Source: Haliclona indistincta (lineage: Eukaryota > Porifera > Demospongiae > Haplosclerida > Chalinidae). Taken from it: a DNA stretch of 64,000 bases. The notes beneath the pieces are model-generated. The model saw nothing but the letters and a program-made list of their open reading frames with translations. It was not told the DNA's origin and did no database searches. The stretch lies in NCBI GenBank assembly GCA_964017065.1, contig OZ024787.1, positions 5,577,301-5,641,300 on the forward strand, in the 5' to 3' direction. Of this stretch, positions 11,612 to 22,411 are shown piece after piece. The first letter of the stretch is position 1; each line of letters begins with the position of its first letter. A program made the translations under genes and the position numbers.

Positions 11612-12062
11612 CAGACTAGACTACTTTAGTGAGCACTACAATGTAAATATTGCTGATAGAGCAAGCTCTCTCGAGACGCTGCTGAACCCCAGAGCACTTT
11701 CCACTCATTACTGATGCTCCGTCATAACGCTGTCACGCAATGTTTTCAGGATTCAGCTGGTACTCTCTGAGAGTCTCTACAAAAAATGATGCCAGACTTT
11801 CAGCTGTTGGACTTTACTTTTTGCTAACTTATATGCAAGGTGAATCACTGCTTTATCATCCACATGCCTTAAAACAATGGGTAATTTCTCTTGTTCGCTA
11901 CGATCTTTTGTTTTATCAGCTAACAGTGAGAAAACGCCGGCCTCTTACAGCATTGCAGATTTCTTCTCTGACCATCCCAGCCATCATATTTATCAGAGTG
12001 TTCTGTATGTCTGGGGAAGTATAAACAACTTTCCTGGGGCCAAAAAGCATCTTATCTTGGAC
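11612..12062 (-). pseudogene. hAT transposase fragment, DUF4371 (ZMYM-associated) type
   Basis: Minus-strand frames read TSPDIQNTLINMMAGMVREE, then LLADKTKDRSEQEKLPIVLR, then QRYDGASVMSGKCSGVQQRL. These are the hallmark blocks of the DUF4371 region of hAT-like transposases (…QN.LI…, …D.T.D.S..EQL…R…, …G..YDGA..M.G…GVQ). Two frame changes break them. The C-terminal catalytic Glu and dimerisation region are absent, so the copy is truncated close to the gag-like gene at 11.5 kb. Confidence 0.7.
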
Positions 12063-12339
12063 AGTTGTGTTGTGACGACCTACCAAATGCAGAATCTAGA
12101 GAAAATTACCTTTGTATAAATTTCTGAGAAGCCCTTGATGGCTTGTGTCACAATTTGATACCTCTCGTGCATCACGACGCACTGATTCACAACAAGATTG
12201 CATGGGTGCGGCTATAGCTTAACCCTCTAGCAACGCTAATGACACTTGTAACTCTGCTGGAAAGGAAATAGCTAGAAAATCTAGAGCCAGTACTACAGGC
12301 AGACAGACAGACAGACCTTACTAATGTAGAGTTTTTGCC

Positions 12340-12720
12340 GCTCCTTCGCCTTCAACAGGTATACCAGCAATTTGTTGTTCCCATTCAGTGAGATATCCCA
12401 AAGAAATCATTTTGTAACCGCTGATCAATAATTTTAAAATAAAACAGAACTACAAACATGCAACCATTATTACTTTGAAACGATAGTCTGTAACAGCAGA
12501 TTAGGGTGCAATGTCCTCTTTTTTTCTTCTATTTGGCCATCAGTGGTCCTTTAGAATTTAAACAGTCAAAAAATGTATCAATCTTTCGAATAAAAAGACG
12601 TGCTTGCCGAGTGGCATCGAGGTATAGATACTCAAGTGCACAAGCAACACTCTCACTCATGAAGACAGGTGTCCTAAATACGAGTCGCAGAATTATTCTT
12701 GCACAAATCACAGACACAAG
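12340..12720 (-). pseudogene. P-element-type transposase, second partial copy
   Basis: The frame 12717-12529 contains SESVACALEYLYLDATRQAR and KIDTFFDCLNSKGPLMAK, the same block as SESVTCALEF…FDCLNAKGPL in the copy at 8.5 kb but clearly diverged. Downstream, at about 12,340-12,420, YLTEWEQQIAGIP is read. Only this block remains. The preserved spacing shows both copies come from one family rather than from a local duplication of identical DNA. Confidence 0.6.
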
Positions 12721-12769
12721 TGGCAGGAATGCGTTTCTTGCTTCTTAACTTTTTACATTTTAAGTCACT

Positions 12770-13380
12770 TGAGCACTTGTCAGGAGTCGAGTCTAAGTCT
12801 AGTGCAGCATGACGCTAGATCTTTACGACACAGTGCGGTAAGTCGTTTTCCACCAAGGTCGGGAAAGAGAGTGGCTAGGCGAGACTGGTGTTGTTGGTTG
12901 GACATAGTTGCTTTCAAGTCAACTTTGTGTCTTGGTGCTTGCTCTAAGAGTAGCCCAGCAGTCAACGATACTAGTCAGACGATGGTAAGACGCGTCGTGT
13001 CACTGTCCTTTGCATTCGTTTATTGGAATTCCTTTTTTGCTGTAGCCCACACTGAATAGATTTTATTATTAATGACTACTAACCCCGTGGTATGGGCACT
13101 GTTTTATGGTCGGAGTAGTCAGACTGACAGAAAGAACTTGTGATGCTAATTCATTATGATAAATTATGCTTACCATCAGCCACCATTGTCATGTTCGGCA
13201 CCTAAGCCAAGCAACTTACAAGTGTGTCTCTATGAACGTATCTCCACAGACATAATATTATCAGGGAAACTTATTGCACATGCTGGCAGCCCCCCACGTC
13301 GGGTCACATCATCCAACACCGAAAAGTAAGCCCTCCAATCCTGTGCATACCTGCATATCAACAATCCCTACCCAACATAC
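12770..13380. other. No identifiable gene
   Basis: Open frames on both strands at 12,769-13,059 show no motif. Nothing else can be supported. Confidence 0.35.
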
Positions 13381-13389
13381 CTTGACCAT

Positions 13390-13870
13390 TGACAGGAGGT
13401 GGTAGGGGAGGAGGGTTGCTGGCTGACTGCCCTTCCACAGTAGTTGTTGACTCATCCGGGTCCTGGTCGTCAGAGTTAACCATGTTGTGCTGTTCTAACT
13501 GTTCTTCATGGATGACATCCCAAATGAGCTGGACGAGTCCTTGGGTATTGGGCGACCTGGAGTTGTCTGTATACTATTGGGTATGGCCTGCTGGCAGCTA
13601 TGGGCCGCTTGTAGCTTCCTTGACCACGAGTACCGCTCCAAGTAGCTGGGATGCTACGGGAAGGAGCACCGCGAGATGTAGTAGAAGTACCACCGCCGTG
13701 AGAAACTAGGGTGCTGAGAGTGGAAGTAGTAGCACCGCCACGAGTAGTTAGTGTGGCCGTCATATTGCCCCGTCCTCGAGCACGACTAGCCAGGAGACCG
13801 CGAGAAGAGGTGGTCGCGGAGCGACTGCGATTTGTCTTACCATGCGGCAAAGGGAAGCTCCAAGATAATA
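13390..13870 (-). pseudogene. Gly/Arg/Ser/Thr-rich exon with splice donor
   Basis: The minus strand carries an Arg-Gly-Ser-Thr-rich frame (for example RARGRGNMTATLTTRGG) and, in another frame, VQLIWDVIHEEQLEQHNM with an acidic stretch and NPPPLPPPVNGQG. The latter runs straight into the donor GTATGTTGGG at about 13,387. It looks like the N-terminal exon of a low-complexity gene, with a frame break near 13,550. No downstream exon was identified. Confidence 0.3.
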
Positions 13871-13949
13871 TCAGTGGCCCGGAGAACAATCTAGCTGCCG
13901 AGCAGGTCGTTGAGATGACAAAGGTCAGGGAGAGAGAGAATAGGTAGTT

Positions 13950-14815
13950 GCTCGTGTTGAGTGTGCTTACGTAATAGGGGAGTGGCCTATTTCTTATTAA
14001 CTAAGCTTATGTACTTCGTTTTTATTCGACATAAACATGCATTGATTCACGCATTCTGTCTAAGCATGTTAAATATTCTTTACAATAATAATCCATACGT
14101 TACTAAATTTAAGTTCCATGGGACATAACCAGTTCCATGGGACATAACCAGCAGAATATTTCAATGCATTAAGCTCAGGTACTTCAACGGTTTGAACAAC
14201 AGCTTCAAGAATCTCCTTGAGATGCTCAGTCATTAGCGTTTCATTATACATTACTCTAAAAACAGTGGATATTACATTACTCTAAAAACAGTCAACCTTA
14301 TTAAAGAATAAGGTTGTCTAATTTCAAAACTAGCAGACGATTCTTTCCATTGTTACCTCAGGTTGCTAACTCGTGAATTCTTGAGCCTGAATACTCTGTC
14401 ATGTAGCTACTTTATTGATGCTGTGATGCTGGTTACACAGAGCACATAACTGGACATTCATTTATTCTATTGCCGCAACAAAAGATAAATGGCGTCTAGA
14501 TCTTTCAGACATGCCGTAGTATGAAAATTGTATTATTTCAATCTACACTTGATTGTTATTATAAATACTGAGAAAGTGATGTTAATACAAAACCAAGAAC
14601 ATACCTGTCTCAGTTGTCTGAATGCTGCCGCGTGTGTCACGTGAACTGTTTACGCAAGTGCAGATCTTATAACGCGTATACATGGGAACAGTCAGAACAA
14701 CTGTGCTCCTTTGCAGTTTGATACTTTGATTTGTAGTAGCACTGCTTAGCTTATAGCAATGTTGCTCTGTGTGTAGCTTTACTGGCATGCTTTAAGCTTT
14801 TTTATAGGATTTTAT
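13950..14815. other. Mostly empty; one short decayed ORF
   Basis: The minus frame 14251-14069 contains ELNALKYSAGYVPW, which resembles EENAIRFTAGALLRKL in the plus-strand gene at 38.7 kb. A 19-bp duplication (AGTTCCATGGGACATAACC) lies near 14,115-14,152, and an 18-bp duplication near 14,259-14,297. No other gene is supported. Confidence 0.35.
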
Positions 14816-14819
14816 GATT

Positions 14820-15110
14820 TTGTGTTGCTCTTTGATTATCTTTTGCTTTCTCCTCGCGTCTTCTGACGTTATGTGGCTTATATTCACAAAGTTTAGCCTG
14901 TAAATCATCTCTCTCATCCTCTAATTGTTAACATTTCTGTCTAAACAACAGCGATTCTGCTGTTAATTCTTTGTTAGCTATCTGCATAGTCTCCTGCAGA
15001 AAAGAAGGAACTCCAGCGCGGGATTGAATGGTACCAAAGTTACCTGTTTTCGACTGGGTTTTGATGTCACAAGACATTGCTAGAAAACAGCGGCTGATGC
15101 TGACTAAAAA
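14820..15110 (-). pseudogene. Coiled-coil coding remnant
   Basis: Apart from one in-frame stop the minus frame reads as a heptad-rich helix: ETMQIANKELTAESLLFRQK, then QLEDERDDLQAKLCEYKPHN followed by VRRREEKAKDNQ. Similar helix-plus-VRRR segments occur in transposon-associated sponge proteins (from memory). Function unknown. Confidence 0.35.
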
Positions 15111-15129
15111 TTGAATTGACAATCACTAT

Positions 15130-16065
15130 AAAATTTTTGGGCATACGCAAACAATCAATCTGATAATAGTTACATTTATCTGAATCACTTAATTCACTGT
15201 CAGTACTTGTGCTCCATGCGTGATTCTGACGTCTATGACAAACGCCACATAGACAGAAAACTGTTCAGCTCAAGGCTGGTTCATCTCGTTCGCGAACTCA
15301 CTTAACCCCGCCCTCAACATCTCTGACGTCACAAATGATTCAATTTTTACCGTTCAGCGTTCACCGTACCGAAATCTTAACCTCTCTAATGGATAACAAA
15401 TTTATTTATGTAGGTGAGGTATTGTTACAAAAATAAAGGACACTGAGTGTATAATAGAATCAGAGGATGAAATAGAGAATGATGTATGACCTTGGGAAGA
15501 AAGTTCTACAAAGATAAGGTATAGGCAAAACCATGGCTAGTCTAGATAAGCTCAGTTTGTAGCGCAACATTTTGTAGGCGTCTGGCAGACTCTGGCTCTT
15601 ATGTTTACACTTTGACTGGCTGTCCCGGCTTCGTAGAAGGTACAATGCTCTAGAATTCCCGCATAAGAGCAAGCACAAAGCATATTCATCAGACTTTGAA
15701 AGCATATCTCAGCGATTTTTGTAGTAGCAAACAGCAATTCGGTTGGCTTAAAATGTCGGACAACAGTAGGTCGACTTCGTTGGCTCATAGCAACGCATCA
15801 ATACACTTCTACGAGCTCAGAATAGCTATTCATGAAGCTAATAGAGTGTTCACTAGCTTGGAAGTATAAATACGGTGGAATAGAGAGAAATAGCAATGAA
15901 ACAGCCAACGTTAGTTGCTGACGCTAAAACGGCCTACTAGCCGTCAACAACGCTGGAATCTACCGAAATCGATGAAATCTAAATTAAATTCATAACGCTT
16001 TGTGACGTCACTACCGTTTACTGTCCACCGTAAACGCCGATCTTAATCTCTCTATTGCCAAATAA
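15130..16065. other. No identifiable gene; two related CpG/CRE-containing patches
   Basis: The segments 15,293-15,385 and about 15,985-16,065 share an order of motifs (TGACGTCAC, then ACCGTTT/ACCGTTC, then a TCTTAA…CTCTCTA stretch), so they look like diverged copies of one repeat. The minus frames 15460-15788 between them show no recognisable domain. Confidence 0.35.
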
Positions 16066-16079
16066 CGAACCTGTTGTGG

Positions 16080-16290
16080 TGTGATGGGTTGGCATGTGCT
16101 CATCTTCTGCCTAATCTCTTCTAGTAAAAGGTGTAGGTCATCCTGTCTACTAGTTACAATTTGCTCTCGCAAATAATCAGTTGTGACCTATAGCATGAGT
16201 AACATACCTTCTCTTCTGGTGCTATGTTACCCCTGAAGCTAGCCATTTCTTTTAGGTGCTCTAACACGTTTGGCATTTGGGTATGGCCTC
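16080..16290 (-). pseudogene. Possible exon pair of an unidentified gene
   Basis: The minus strand reads PNVLEHLKEMASFRG and a following NIAPEEK, then a GTATGT, and shortly after an AG followed by TTDYLREQIVTSRQDDLHLL and LLEEIRQKMSTCQPI before a GT. The gap between is only about 20 bases, too short for a normal intron, so the arrangement may be a damaged exon. No family recognised. Confidence 0.25.
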
Positions 16291-16299
16291 GACTTTACA

Positions 16300-17030
16300 T
16301 ACTTCGGGCAAATTCCACAGGTGGGGCAATTAGTCAATGGCAAGTACATTGTATTGTCAGACCATGTCTACCTTGTAGTTGATGGTCTCTAGACACACGA
16401 TCATCATTTTCAGGACTAAAGTGCAAGACATTTGTTATTTAAGAGTTAAATTTAAATCATTTTTTTCAATTTTCAACGCCCACAAGGGAGCAGTTTGTGG
16501 TGGTTTAGTGTGAAGTGGTTCAGCTATTTCTCGACGATATCCTCTGAAAGTTGTTTTTCCACCTGACTGTTTAGAAATTCTTCAGCATTTCTGATTTATA
16601 TGTGACATTGGGAAACGATGAGCGAAGTAAAGATGAGAGAAGACAGAACCCTTGTTCTAATACTAAGGATGCTGTGGTATTAGCATATGATCGATCCTCC
16701 ACATGAATCTGTTGGGTATCGGTGGTGGGAAGTATGTTTGATGCACTCTCAGCCTCTATTTCCGGCTCATTTTGAAGTATGGCAGCTCTGGGAAATTGGT
16801 CTTAAATTTCTTAGTCGAAACCTTTGCAAAATAAAATTACTGTACAAAGCCAATCATAATTATAGCATTCCGAGAATTGAAACGCATTTTATTATTTTTA
16901 CCGTTTGATGTTGCACAGGGTATGCAAAGGAAAGCTCAGTGTTAAATTAAACACTAGTCATAATAGTTATAGTTACGGGCGTGACTCTTCTTCGTCATTC
17001 CAATACTTGGGTGAACCATTTGTTTTTCCT
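16300..17030. other. No identifiable gene
   Basis: Nothing could be supported. The plus frame at 16687-16908 lacks motifs. Confidence 0.35.
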
Positions 17031-17040
17031 ATTTGTACTT

Positions 17041-17368
17041 ACCCTGATGCATAATCATGAAAAGTTGACCTAGGAATCGCGAATTCTTCTGCAGCTCTGT
17101 GACTACTTGATCCCTTCTTTATAGCGTTCAAAGCATGTTCAACATGACTATTACTGTATGATTTGTACTGAGATGGTCTACAGATCCGTTCTTTGAGGGG
17201 GAAATGTACAATTGCAGTCGATGTCATTGTAAAACGTGAAGAACACAACACCTCTTGAAGAGAAAGGAATTCCGTCACTGAGAGTCGGAAGTAGTCTACT
17301 GTTGCGTTCCACTCCACGCCTTGTGCTTTTGAGAATCTGTCTGGGTCTGGGATCGCTTGTGCATGCAC
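17041..17368 (-). CDS. Psq-type helix-turn-helix exon
   Basis: The minus frame ends in VEHALNAIKKGSSSHRAAEE followed by FAIPRSTFHDY, a pipsqueak/CENP-B N-terminal type helix-turn-helix typical of pogo-like transposases and their domesticated relatives. It ends in a good splice donor (ATCAG then GGTAAGTAC at about 17,042). Upstream residues (WNATVDYFRLSVTEF) are unassigned. On this strand it lies downstream of the DDE_1 remnant at 17.5-18.6 kb, so it is not the N-terminus of that copy; it should belong to another gene. Confidence 0.55.
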
Positions 17369-17489
17369 AGGATCTAGTAATTGGACTGGTACATGTTCCA
17401 GTGCTTTCTGTTTATTTACCGTTTGTGTGCTGTGTGAAAGCTCTAATAATATTATAGCATGTATACATAATTATTCTGCATCACATAAA

Positions 17490-18575
17490 CCAAACCCTTC
17501 TTCATATCGCTTCTGAAGAAGAGCTTCCTGTGCACAAGAAGAGGTATACTGCAGTACTGGTTTCTTCAGGTCTAGATCTTGGAGAATTCTTTTCGCTACA
17601 AAATGTCCGGATGGTGCTGTCTGTCACTAGCGTAGGTTAGCGAGGAACCAAACGACTGATTATTATTGAACAGTGACAAGTATTTATAATAGACATGTCC
17701 CATTGTTCAATCAGAGACAGTCGTCAGCCTGAGGTCCTGACTGAAGTATACAATACTACATTAACTGGAGTTAAAGACAGTGGCCTAGCTTCTCCAACCA
17801 TGGTAGCAATAAGATCAACTCTTCCAAGATTTGAAATCATCTACCTCTTGGTTACCATTGGAAAAATTTGTTTTGAACGATTTAAAGACCCCGACGTCCA
17901 ATGGTTGTAGTAAGTGAGTCATAATGTGACGGAAAACACAATAGATCTACATCGTTAGCTTGAGCCATTTCACTTGTGATGTGTGCTGCATAACCATTCT
18001 TGAGTAACAAGACAGAACGTGCTGGAGGTATCGATGTCAGAAAAAATGTCAACTAATCAAGATAAAGATCATCATTAATCCATCCTTTAGCACTGCATCT
18101 AAAGATGGTTACCGGCACTGCACCAACTTTAAGATGTTCAGCCATTTTTTACGTGGTTAGATCGTGAATGGAGGCTGAGCAAACCCTGAAGCTGACACAC
18201 ACAAAAGAATAGTGTGAGTTATTCCTTTCTCTGCAGAAGTACCATACACAACTCTTCTTGTGACCATACACAACGGCAGTCCAGCTCAGTTGCCACCTTT
18301 TTATTTCTACTGGACTTGTGAACAATTGAATCTCCGGTTTTGTCCACGTTAAAATTTTGCATTTGTTTTGACAATAGGTTGAGGCGTGCATATACTGCAC
18401 AAATGCCGTTATCAAAGAGGTTTTGCAGGTATCGTAGTTGCTCAAGGTTTTTCATTCTTAATTCAATAGCTTTACTTGGTGAAACTCCTGCTGCTGTTGA
18501 ACTGTTTCCGATGGCACGCAATAGTGATCTGGTTGTATTACTTTGATTTCCATCCCAGAGACTGAGCGAAAGCAA
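17490..18575 (-). pseudogene. pogo/Tigger-type DDE_1 transposase remnant
   Basis: In order on the minus strand: NFNVDKTGDSIVHKSSRNKK (first catalytic Asp region, about 18,350), then GWINDDLYLD (about 18,080) with TFFLTSIPPARSVLLLKNGY and AAHITSEMAQANDVDLLCFP (about 17,950), then a degraded HTTH/QPLD-equivalent and a C-terminal stretch down to about 17,490. Several frame changes and stops are present. The Asn-Gly-Tyr where the family has Asp-Gly-His suggests that the second catalytic Asp is lost. Confidence 0.65.
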
Positions 18576-18599
18576 TCATAGATTCACTTAACGCATCTG

Positions 18600-19050
18600 A
18601 TAAAGATTCCTTGTGTGGCCTTTAGATATTGCACCAGAAAATGCCGGAATATCAGGTGGAGTGTCATAGTCGTCATGTATGCCTGAGCATATCATGTGTG
18701 ATCACAGTCGCAGTTTAGGCTTTGTTGTGAGCACACCGCTCGCAAAAGTGGCTAGCTACTATATTCAAGTAGAAAAGAAAAACCTTTTTTAGGGTGTGAT
18801 CAATAAGTGATGACAATGAATAATGATGATTATAGTAATTCAATCCAACATACCGCTCCACGGTCTTACAACAATCTCAGTGTTCTATAGTCTGTTCGGA
18901 TAAGAGACTACCATGATTTAGATTTTTGTATGTCGTATGTCATGGATGATTATGTCACGATATATTGCATGTCACGATAGAGAACCCAAAAATTTGAAAG
19001 ATAGATACAATCATAAGATTATGGTAAGTGAAAGTGATTGATGACTGCTA
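18600..19050. other. No identifiable gene
   Basis: AT-rich sequence without supported ORF or repeat. Confidence 0.35.
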
Positions 19051-19051
19051 G

Positions 19052-19460
19052 CTACTTGGTGTTTTCGTAGAGGAAATTATTTGATCTGCACGTTGAGGGG
19101 TTAGACAGTTACGCTTCTCAGTGATGATATTCCCAAAAGAGCTAAATAGACACTTAGACGGAACACTGGTAGCTACAAAGGAGAACATTCCTTGCACAAG
19201 CCTGCACAATAGTGGATAGAATTGGACGTCGTGCTGAGTGTGACTTGCTTGAGCTTAGCGTCGCTACTAGCTTTCTTTCTATCGTCATGACCTTGATCCG
19301 GGAATGGCTTCTTGAAGTCAGCTGGATGCGCGAAGTCAGCTGGAAGGTGGTAAGTCAAGTTAGATCTGTTTCCCGAGTATGGTACAACAGCAGTGCATAA
19401 TCGACAGACAATTTTTTTGATGTACGATTGTTCCGCTTTCGTCAGTTGGAAATCCAAAGT
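19052..19460 (-). pseudogene. hAT deletion derivative: BED finger joined to C-terminal dimerisation region
   Basis: The minus strand starts with a BED-type zinc finger (VCRLCTAVVPYSGNRSNLTY followed by HLPADFAHP). About 70 residues later it passes, in another frame, into the hAT C-terminal block (VATSVPSKCLFSSFGNIITE then KRNCLTPQRADQII) and stops at 19,052. In complete hAT transposases these blocks are separated by roughly 400-500 residues of RNase-H core, so the catalytic core has been deleted. Confidence 0.6.
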
Positions 19461-19569
19461 GAATCCATGACTTTACTTTTTGCCCTTGGTTTGGCCACAA
19501 GTATGGCGTGCTTAAGCGGCATGATATGCATATCGCGCACTCCTTCTATCGCGACATATTGACATATCG

Positions 19570-19880
19570 ATCAGTGGCGTATCCAGGGATTTTACATTAG
19601 GAGGGCACGTCACAGACTCACAGTAGCAAATGTGGACAGCGCGCAGAGCACGGCGTCTACATTTAGGCTGGTTAGGCTACAATTAGGCTGGTCTTCACTA
19701 GATTTTACATGTTTGCTGAATGATAATAATGCATGGTTGATATGAATAAATAATACACAATGGATAAATAATGTCAAAAAATAAGCTCTGAAAAGAATGT
19801 ATTTTTAGTCTTTTACAATTTTTTAAGTGATGAGAAGATGATGAGCGATGAGAAGAAAATGGGATGATCAACATCCTCTT
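19570..19880. other. hAT-like terminal sequence
   Basis: CAGTGGCGTATCCAGG at 19,574 resembles hAT terminal inverted repeats beginning CAGTGGCGTA. No matching opposite end was found in the window. The rest of the interval has no gene. Confidence 0.35.
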
Positions 19881-19889
19881 CTTTCAGCG

Positions 19890-20260
19890 CTAAAAAGGAA
19901 CAATCTTGGTGATGGGTCGTCGATATGTTCCAGAAGAAGTCTTCACTTGACATTCACTACTCTTTTTATTCCATCATTGCCATAGTAAACCCTTTCAACT
20001 CGTGCGAGAGGCCATCTTGTTGGAATTAAGACTGTTCAGATATTTATTTGACCAACGAACGTTTGGATGAAGTAGTTTGATAGTTTGAGTAGATTTGGTA
20101 GTGTCGATCGGAGGAAGAGAATTTCCTTCATGTACCCAACGTCGAAAGAATGTTTCTCAGAAACAATATTCGGGAGTTGATTGAGTATTTCACTTCGTAG
20201 TTATCTCCAATGATTTAAAAATGCACTCGTGTGAGGTTTCTCAACATAAATACTTTAGTG
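19890..20260 (-). mobile_element. Old BEL/Pao pol 3' remnant
   Basis: The minus strand reads IPTRWPLARVERVYYGNDGI then KRVVNVK, and after a shift SGTYRRPITKIVPF. This matches the C-terminal region after the integrase of BEL/Pao pol; the full copy at 47,231-47,434 in this window has the same order (STPTRWPIARIIAVYPGRDG…GTYTRPSVKIIPL). It is a diverged separate copy with no LTR seen. Confidence 0.5.
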
Positions 20261-20630
20261 TTAGTCCTCCTAGCCACGGTGGGATAAATCACTCAAAATG
20301 ATATGTTAAATCATGTTACAGTCTGATCGGACGTTACGCCAGTAGTGGTTGGTACTTGAGGTACTCCTTCGTTCATTTGCTGAAGTGACAAAACCAATGC
20401 TCCGGTTGGATTTTGCACGAATTGAAACTCTCAACAGTTTCTAGCCATTGTCACATGACATGTGCATCGGTCACCTGCTTCTCATGAGTCTAGTTTTTGC
20501 ACTAGAAGCCGTGTGCATGACAGCTGACCTGCAAACGGCTGTATTATACATTAGTGTTATGATTATTCATAGAAGCCTCTGGACCTTCCTCTGGAGTCAG
20601 TTCTTTATTAGCTTCCAAAAAGGAATCAGT

Positions 20631-21500
20631 TCACGTGATGATATATGCATTTCCTTCCACAGTTCTTGGCAATGGACCAATGAGGTCTGTTCCTATCCGG
20701 TGAAAGGTACTGTTGACTGGGATGGGCTGGAGCGCTGAGGGTGTCTTTGCTAGTAGTTTGTTCAGGCATGACCTGACAAACACGTCAACATCTTTGGTGA
20801 TGTTTCTCCAGACGTATCTACACAAACACGCACAATAATTATTATTACCATCAGTTATTATGACCTTCTGTTACCTTGATGTTATCTTTTACCCTTGTCA
20901 TGTCACACCCAAAATGCCCGCCTAGCTTGTCTGCGTGACAAGCTGACAGGATTGTCTGCTGTTGAACAGGGTCAATAACCCACTGTCACAGTAGTACCCT
21001 ATAGTGCTTAATTTAAATAGCACAGTAAAGCTATTATGTGGCTTGGTTACGCCTTTGTGGTGACATCTGCCGGCATCATACCACTGGGCCATGAGAGTGG
21101 CGGGTAGCTCACCTCATCTTACCATAGCTCATAGTGAAAGGATATTTGTGACTTCCATAGGCATATTCTAAAAATATAGTAAAAACCAGTAAGAGCTGAA
21201 AAACCTTTGCTGTAAACTTCTACCACAGAGTAAAACACACCTACACTGACTAACGAGGATAATTTATGTTGAACGAGGATAATTTATGTTGAACGAGGAT
21301 AATTGATGAACCTTGATGACGAACCATATGTCATCTGAAACAGATGACGAACCATCTGTTTCCATGGTCACCTGATTTCAATGACAACTTCCTGGCCTTT
21401 CTTCCAATCGCTCTTCTCCGATTGTTGGTGCAGTTGCTTGGGTAGGTTGTAGTGTTCAAGAACTGAAATATCTCTTCGTAGCTGATCTCCATTTTAAACA
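20631..21500 (-). pseudogene. Retroviral-type integrase remnant (GIN1/KRBA2-like)
   Basis: At 21,495-21,370 the minus strand reads YEEIFQFLNTTTYPSNCTNN then RRRAIGRKARK, the N-terminal block of GIN1/KRBA2/SCAND3-type integrases. At about 20,985-20,880 it reads ILSACHADKLGGHFGCDMTR (HxxH of the zinc-binding domain), then VRSCLNKLLAKTPSAL, and at 20,700-20,640 the first strand of the catalytic core (RIGTDLIGPLPRTVEGNAYI, containing the first Asp). It ends there; DDE positions two and three are not present. Repeat material at 21.1-21.3 kb interrupts it. Confidence 0.55.
21118..21304 (-). repeat. Repeat copy 1 of a two-part sequence (B then A)
   Basis: On the minus strand this segment is nearly identical to two separate pieces at 23,085-23,195 (B) and 22,191-22,252 (A), but here they are contiguous and form one open frame ending FRICLWKSQISFHYELW. 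At the B end a 20-bp motif GAGGATAATTTATGTTGAAC is repeated about two and a half times (21,259-21,304). Confidence 0.7.
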
Positions 21501-22190
21501 TTATAACAGCTGCAAAACTCAAATTTGAATTTAGTGGTATTTACATAACAATGCATGAAAGTTCTTTATGTGTGTGCGTGTTGTTTAGCCTGGCTTTGAC
21601 TTGCAAGTACTGACGCATTGGTTCTCAACTTCAGCTCTTTTCCGCACTCTCATTGTATACTCGCAGGACTAAATCTGCACTACTGCCTGCCTTTAATTAC
21701 CCTGCGATAAGAACAGCAACAGTCAAACAGCCAATCAGAGCACTTTTAAATGACTGTTTCCATGGTCCTCTGGTCGCACATACCCAGAAGTTACCAAGGT
21801 GCACTAGCATCAACCAGTCAGATTCACCAGGCAGGGGGCTGCAGTTACGTACGTTCATCACATCTTGATAATAGTAATTATGAATGTAACATCAAAACAA
21901 TGTGGTGTCAGCATGCTATTGATCGTCTACATAGTTGAGGTGAACATTGTCAAGTCCTATGTAAAATTATTCAATAGCAGTAGTTATAGACCCTACTCCC
22001 AAAAATACTGTTATATCAAGACGATCTACAAAATGTGCTGCTGTTCATTCTCCGGCTCTTCATTGTTCACAGACCATTTTATAAGACCTGTTAATTTCAC
22101 TGGTACTGGCTTCGTAGCATTCGACATATGGTCACTGGTAGCATTTGACCCAAACTAGACTACTTCTCACTTTTTTTTACTACACTGTGG

Positions 22191-22411
22191 CTACCATAGC
22201 TCATAGTGAAAGGATATTTGTGACTTCCATAGGCATACTCTAAAAATATTAACGTGTTCTCCTTGTTCAATTAATTCTCCTACAACAAAATATAATATTA
22301 TAACACTGTTGTATAACATCAACGCATTTTTCAAGTACCTTCATCAACAGGGCAACCACTTATGATGGTGTGCAATGAGGAAACAAACAGAGCAGAGCCA
22401 CAATCACTCAT
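22191..22411 (-). CDS. Small two-exon ORF of unknown function
   Basis: An ATG at 22,411 opens a 24-codon exon (MSDCGSALFVSSLHTIISGC…) ending at 22,339 before GTACTTG. An acceptor TTGTAG precedes an in-phase exon at 22,279-22,191 (GELIEQGEHVNIFRVCLWKS…) with a TAG stop. The phase matches, which argues for a spliced frame of 54 aa. The second exon contains repeat A, so the ORF may be a by-product of a mobile element. Further candidate exons lie upstream at 22,560-22,690 (LKTYGLTGILENNMYRTKLG…) and 22,854-22,937. No homology recognised. Confidence 0.3.

Noticed and set aside
17041..18575. One pogo gene with HTH and DDE_1
   Set aside because: On the minus strand the HTH exon lies downstream of the nuclease, opposite to the family order.
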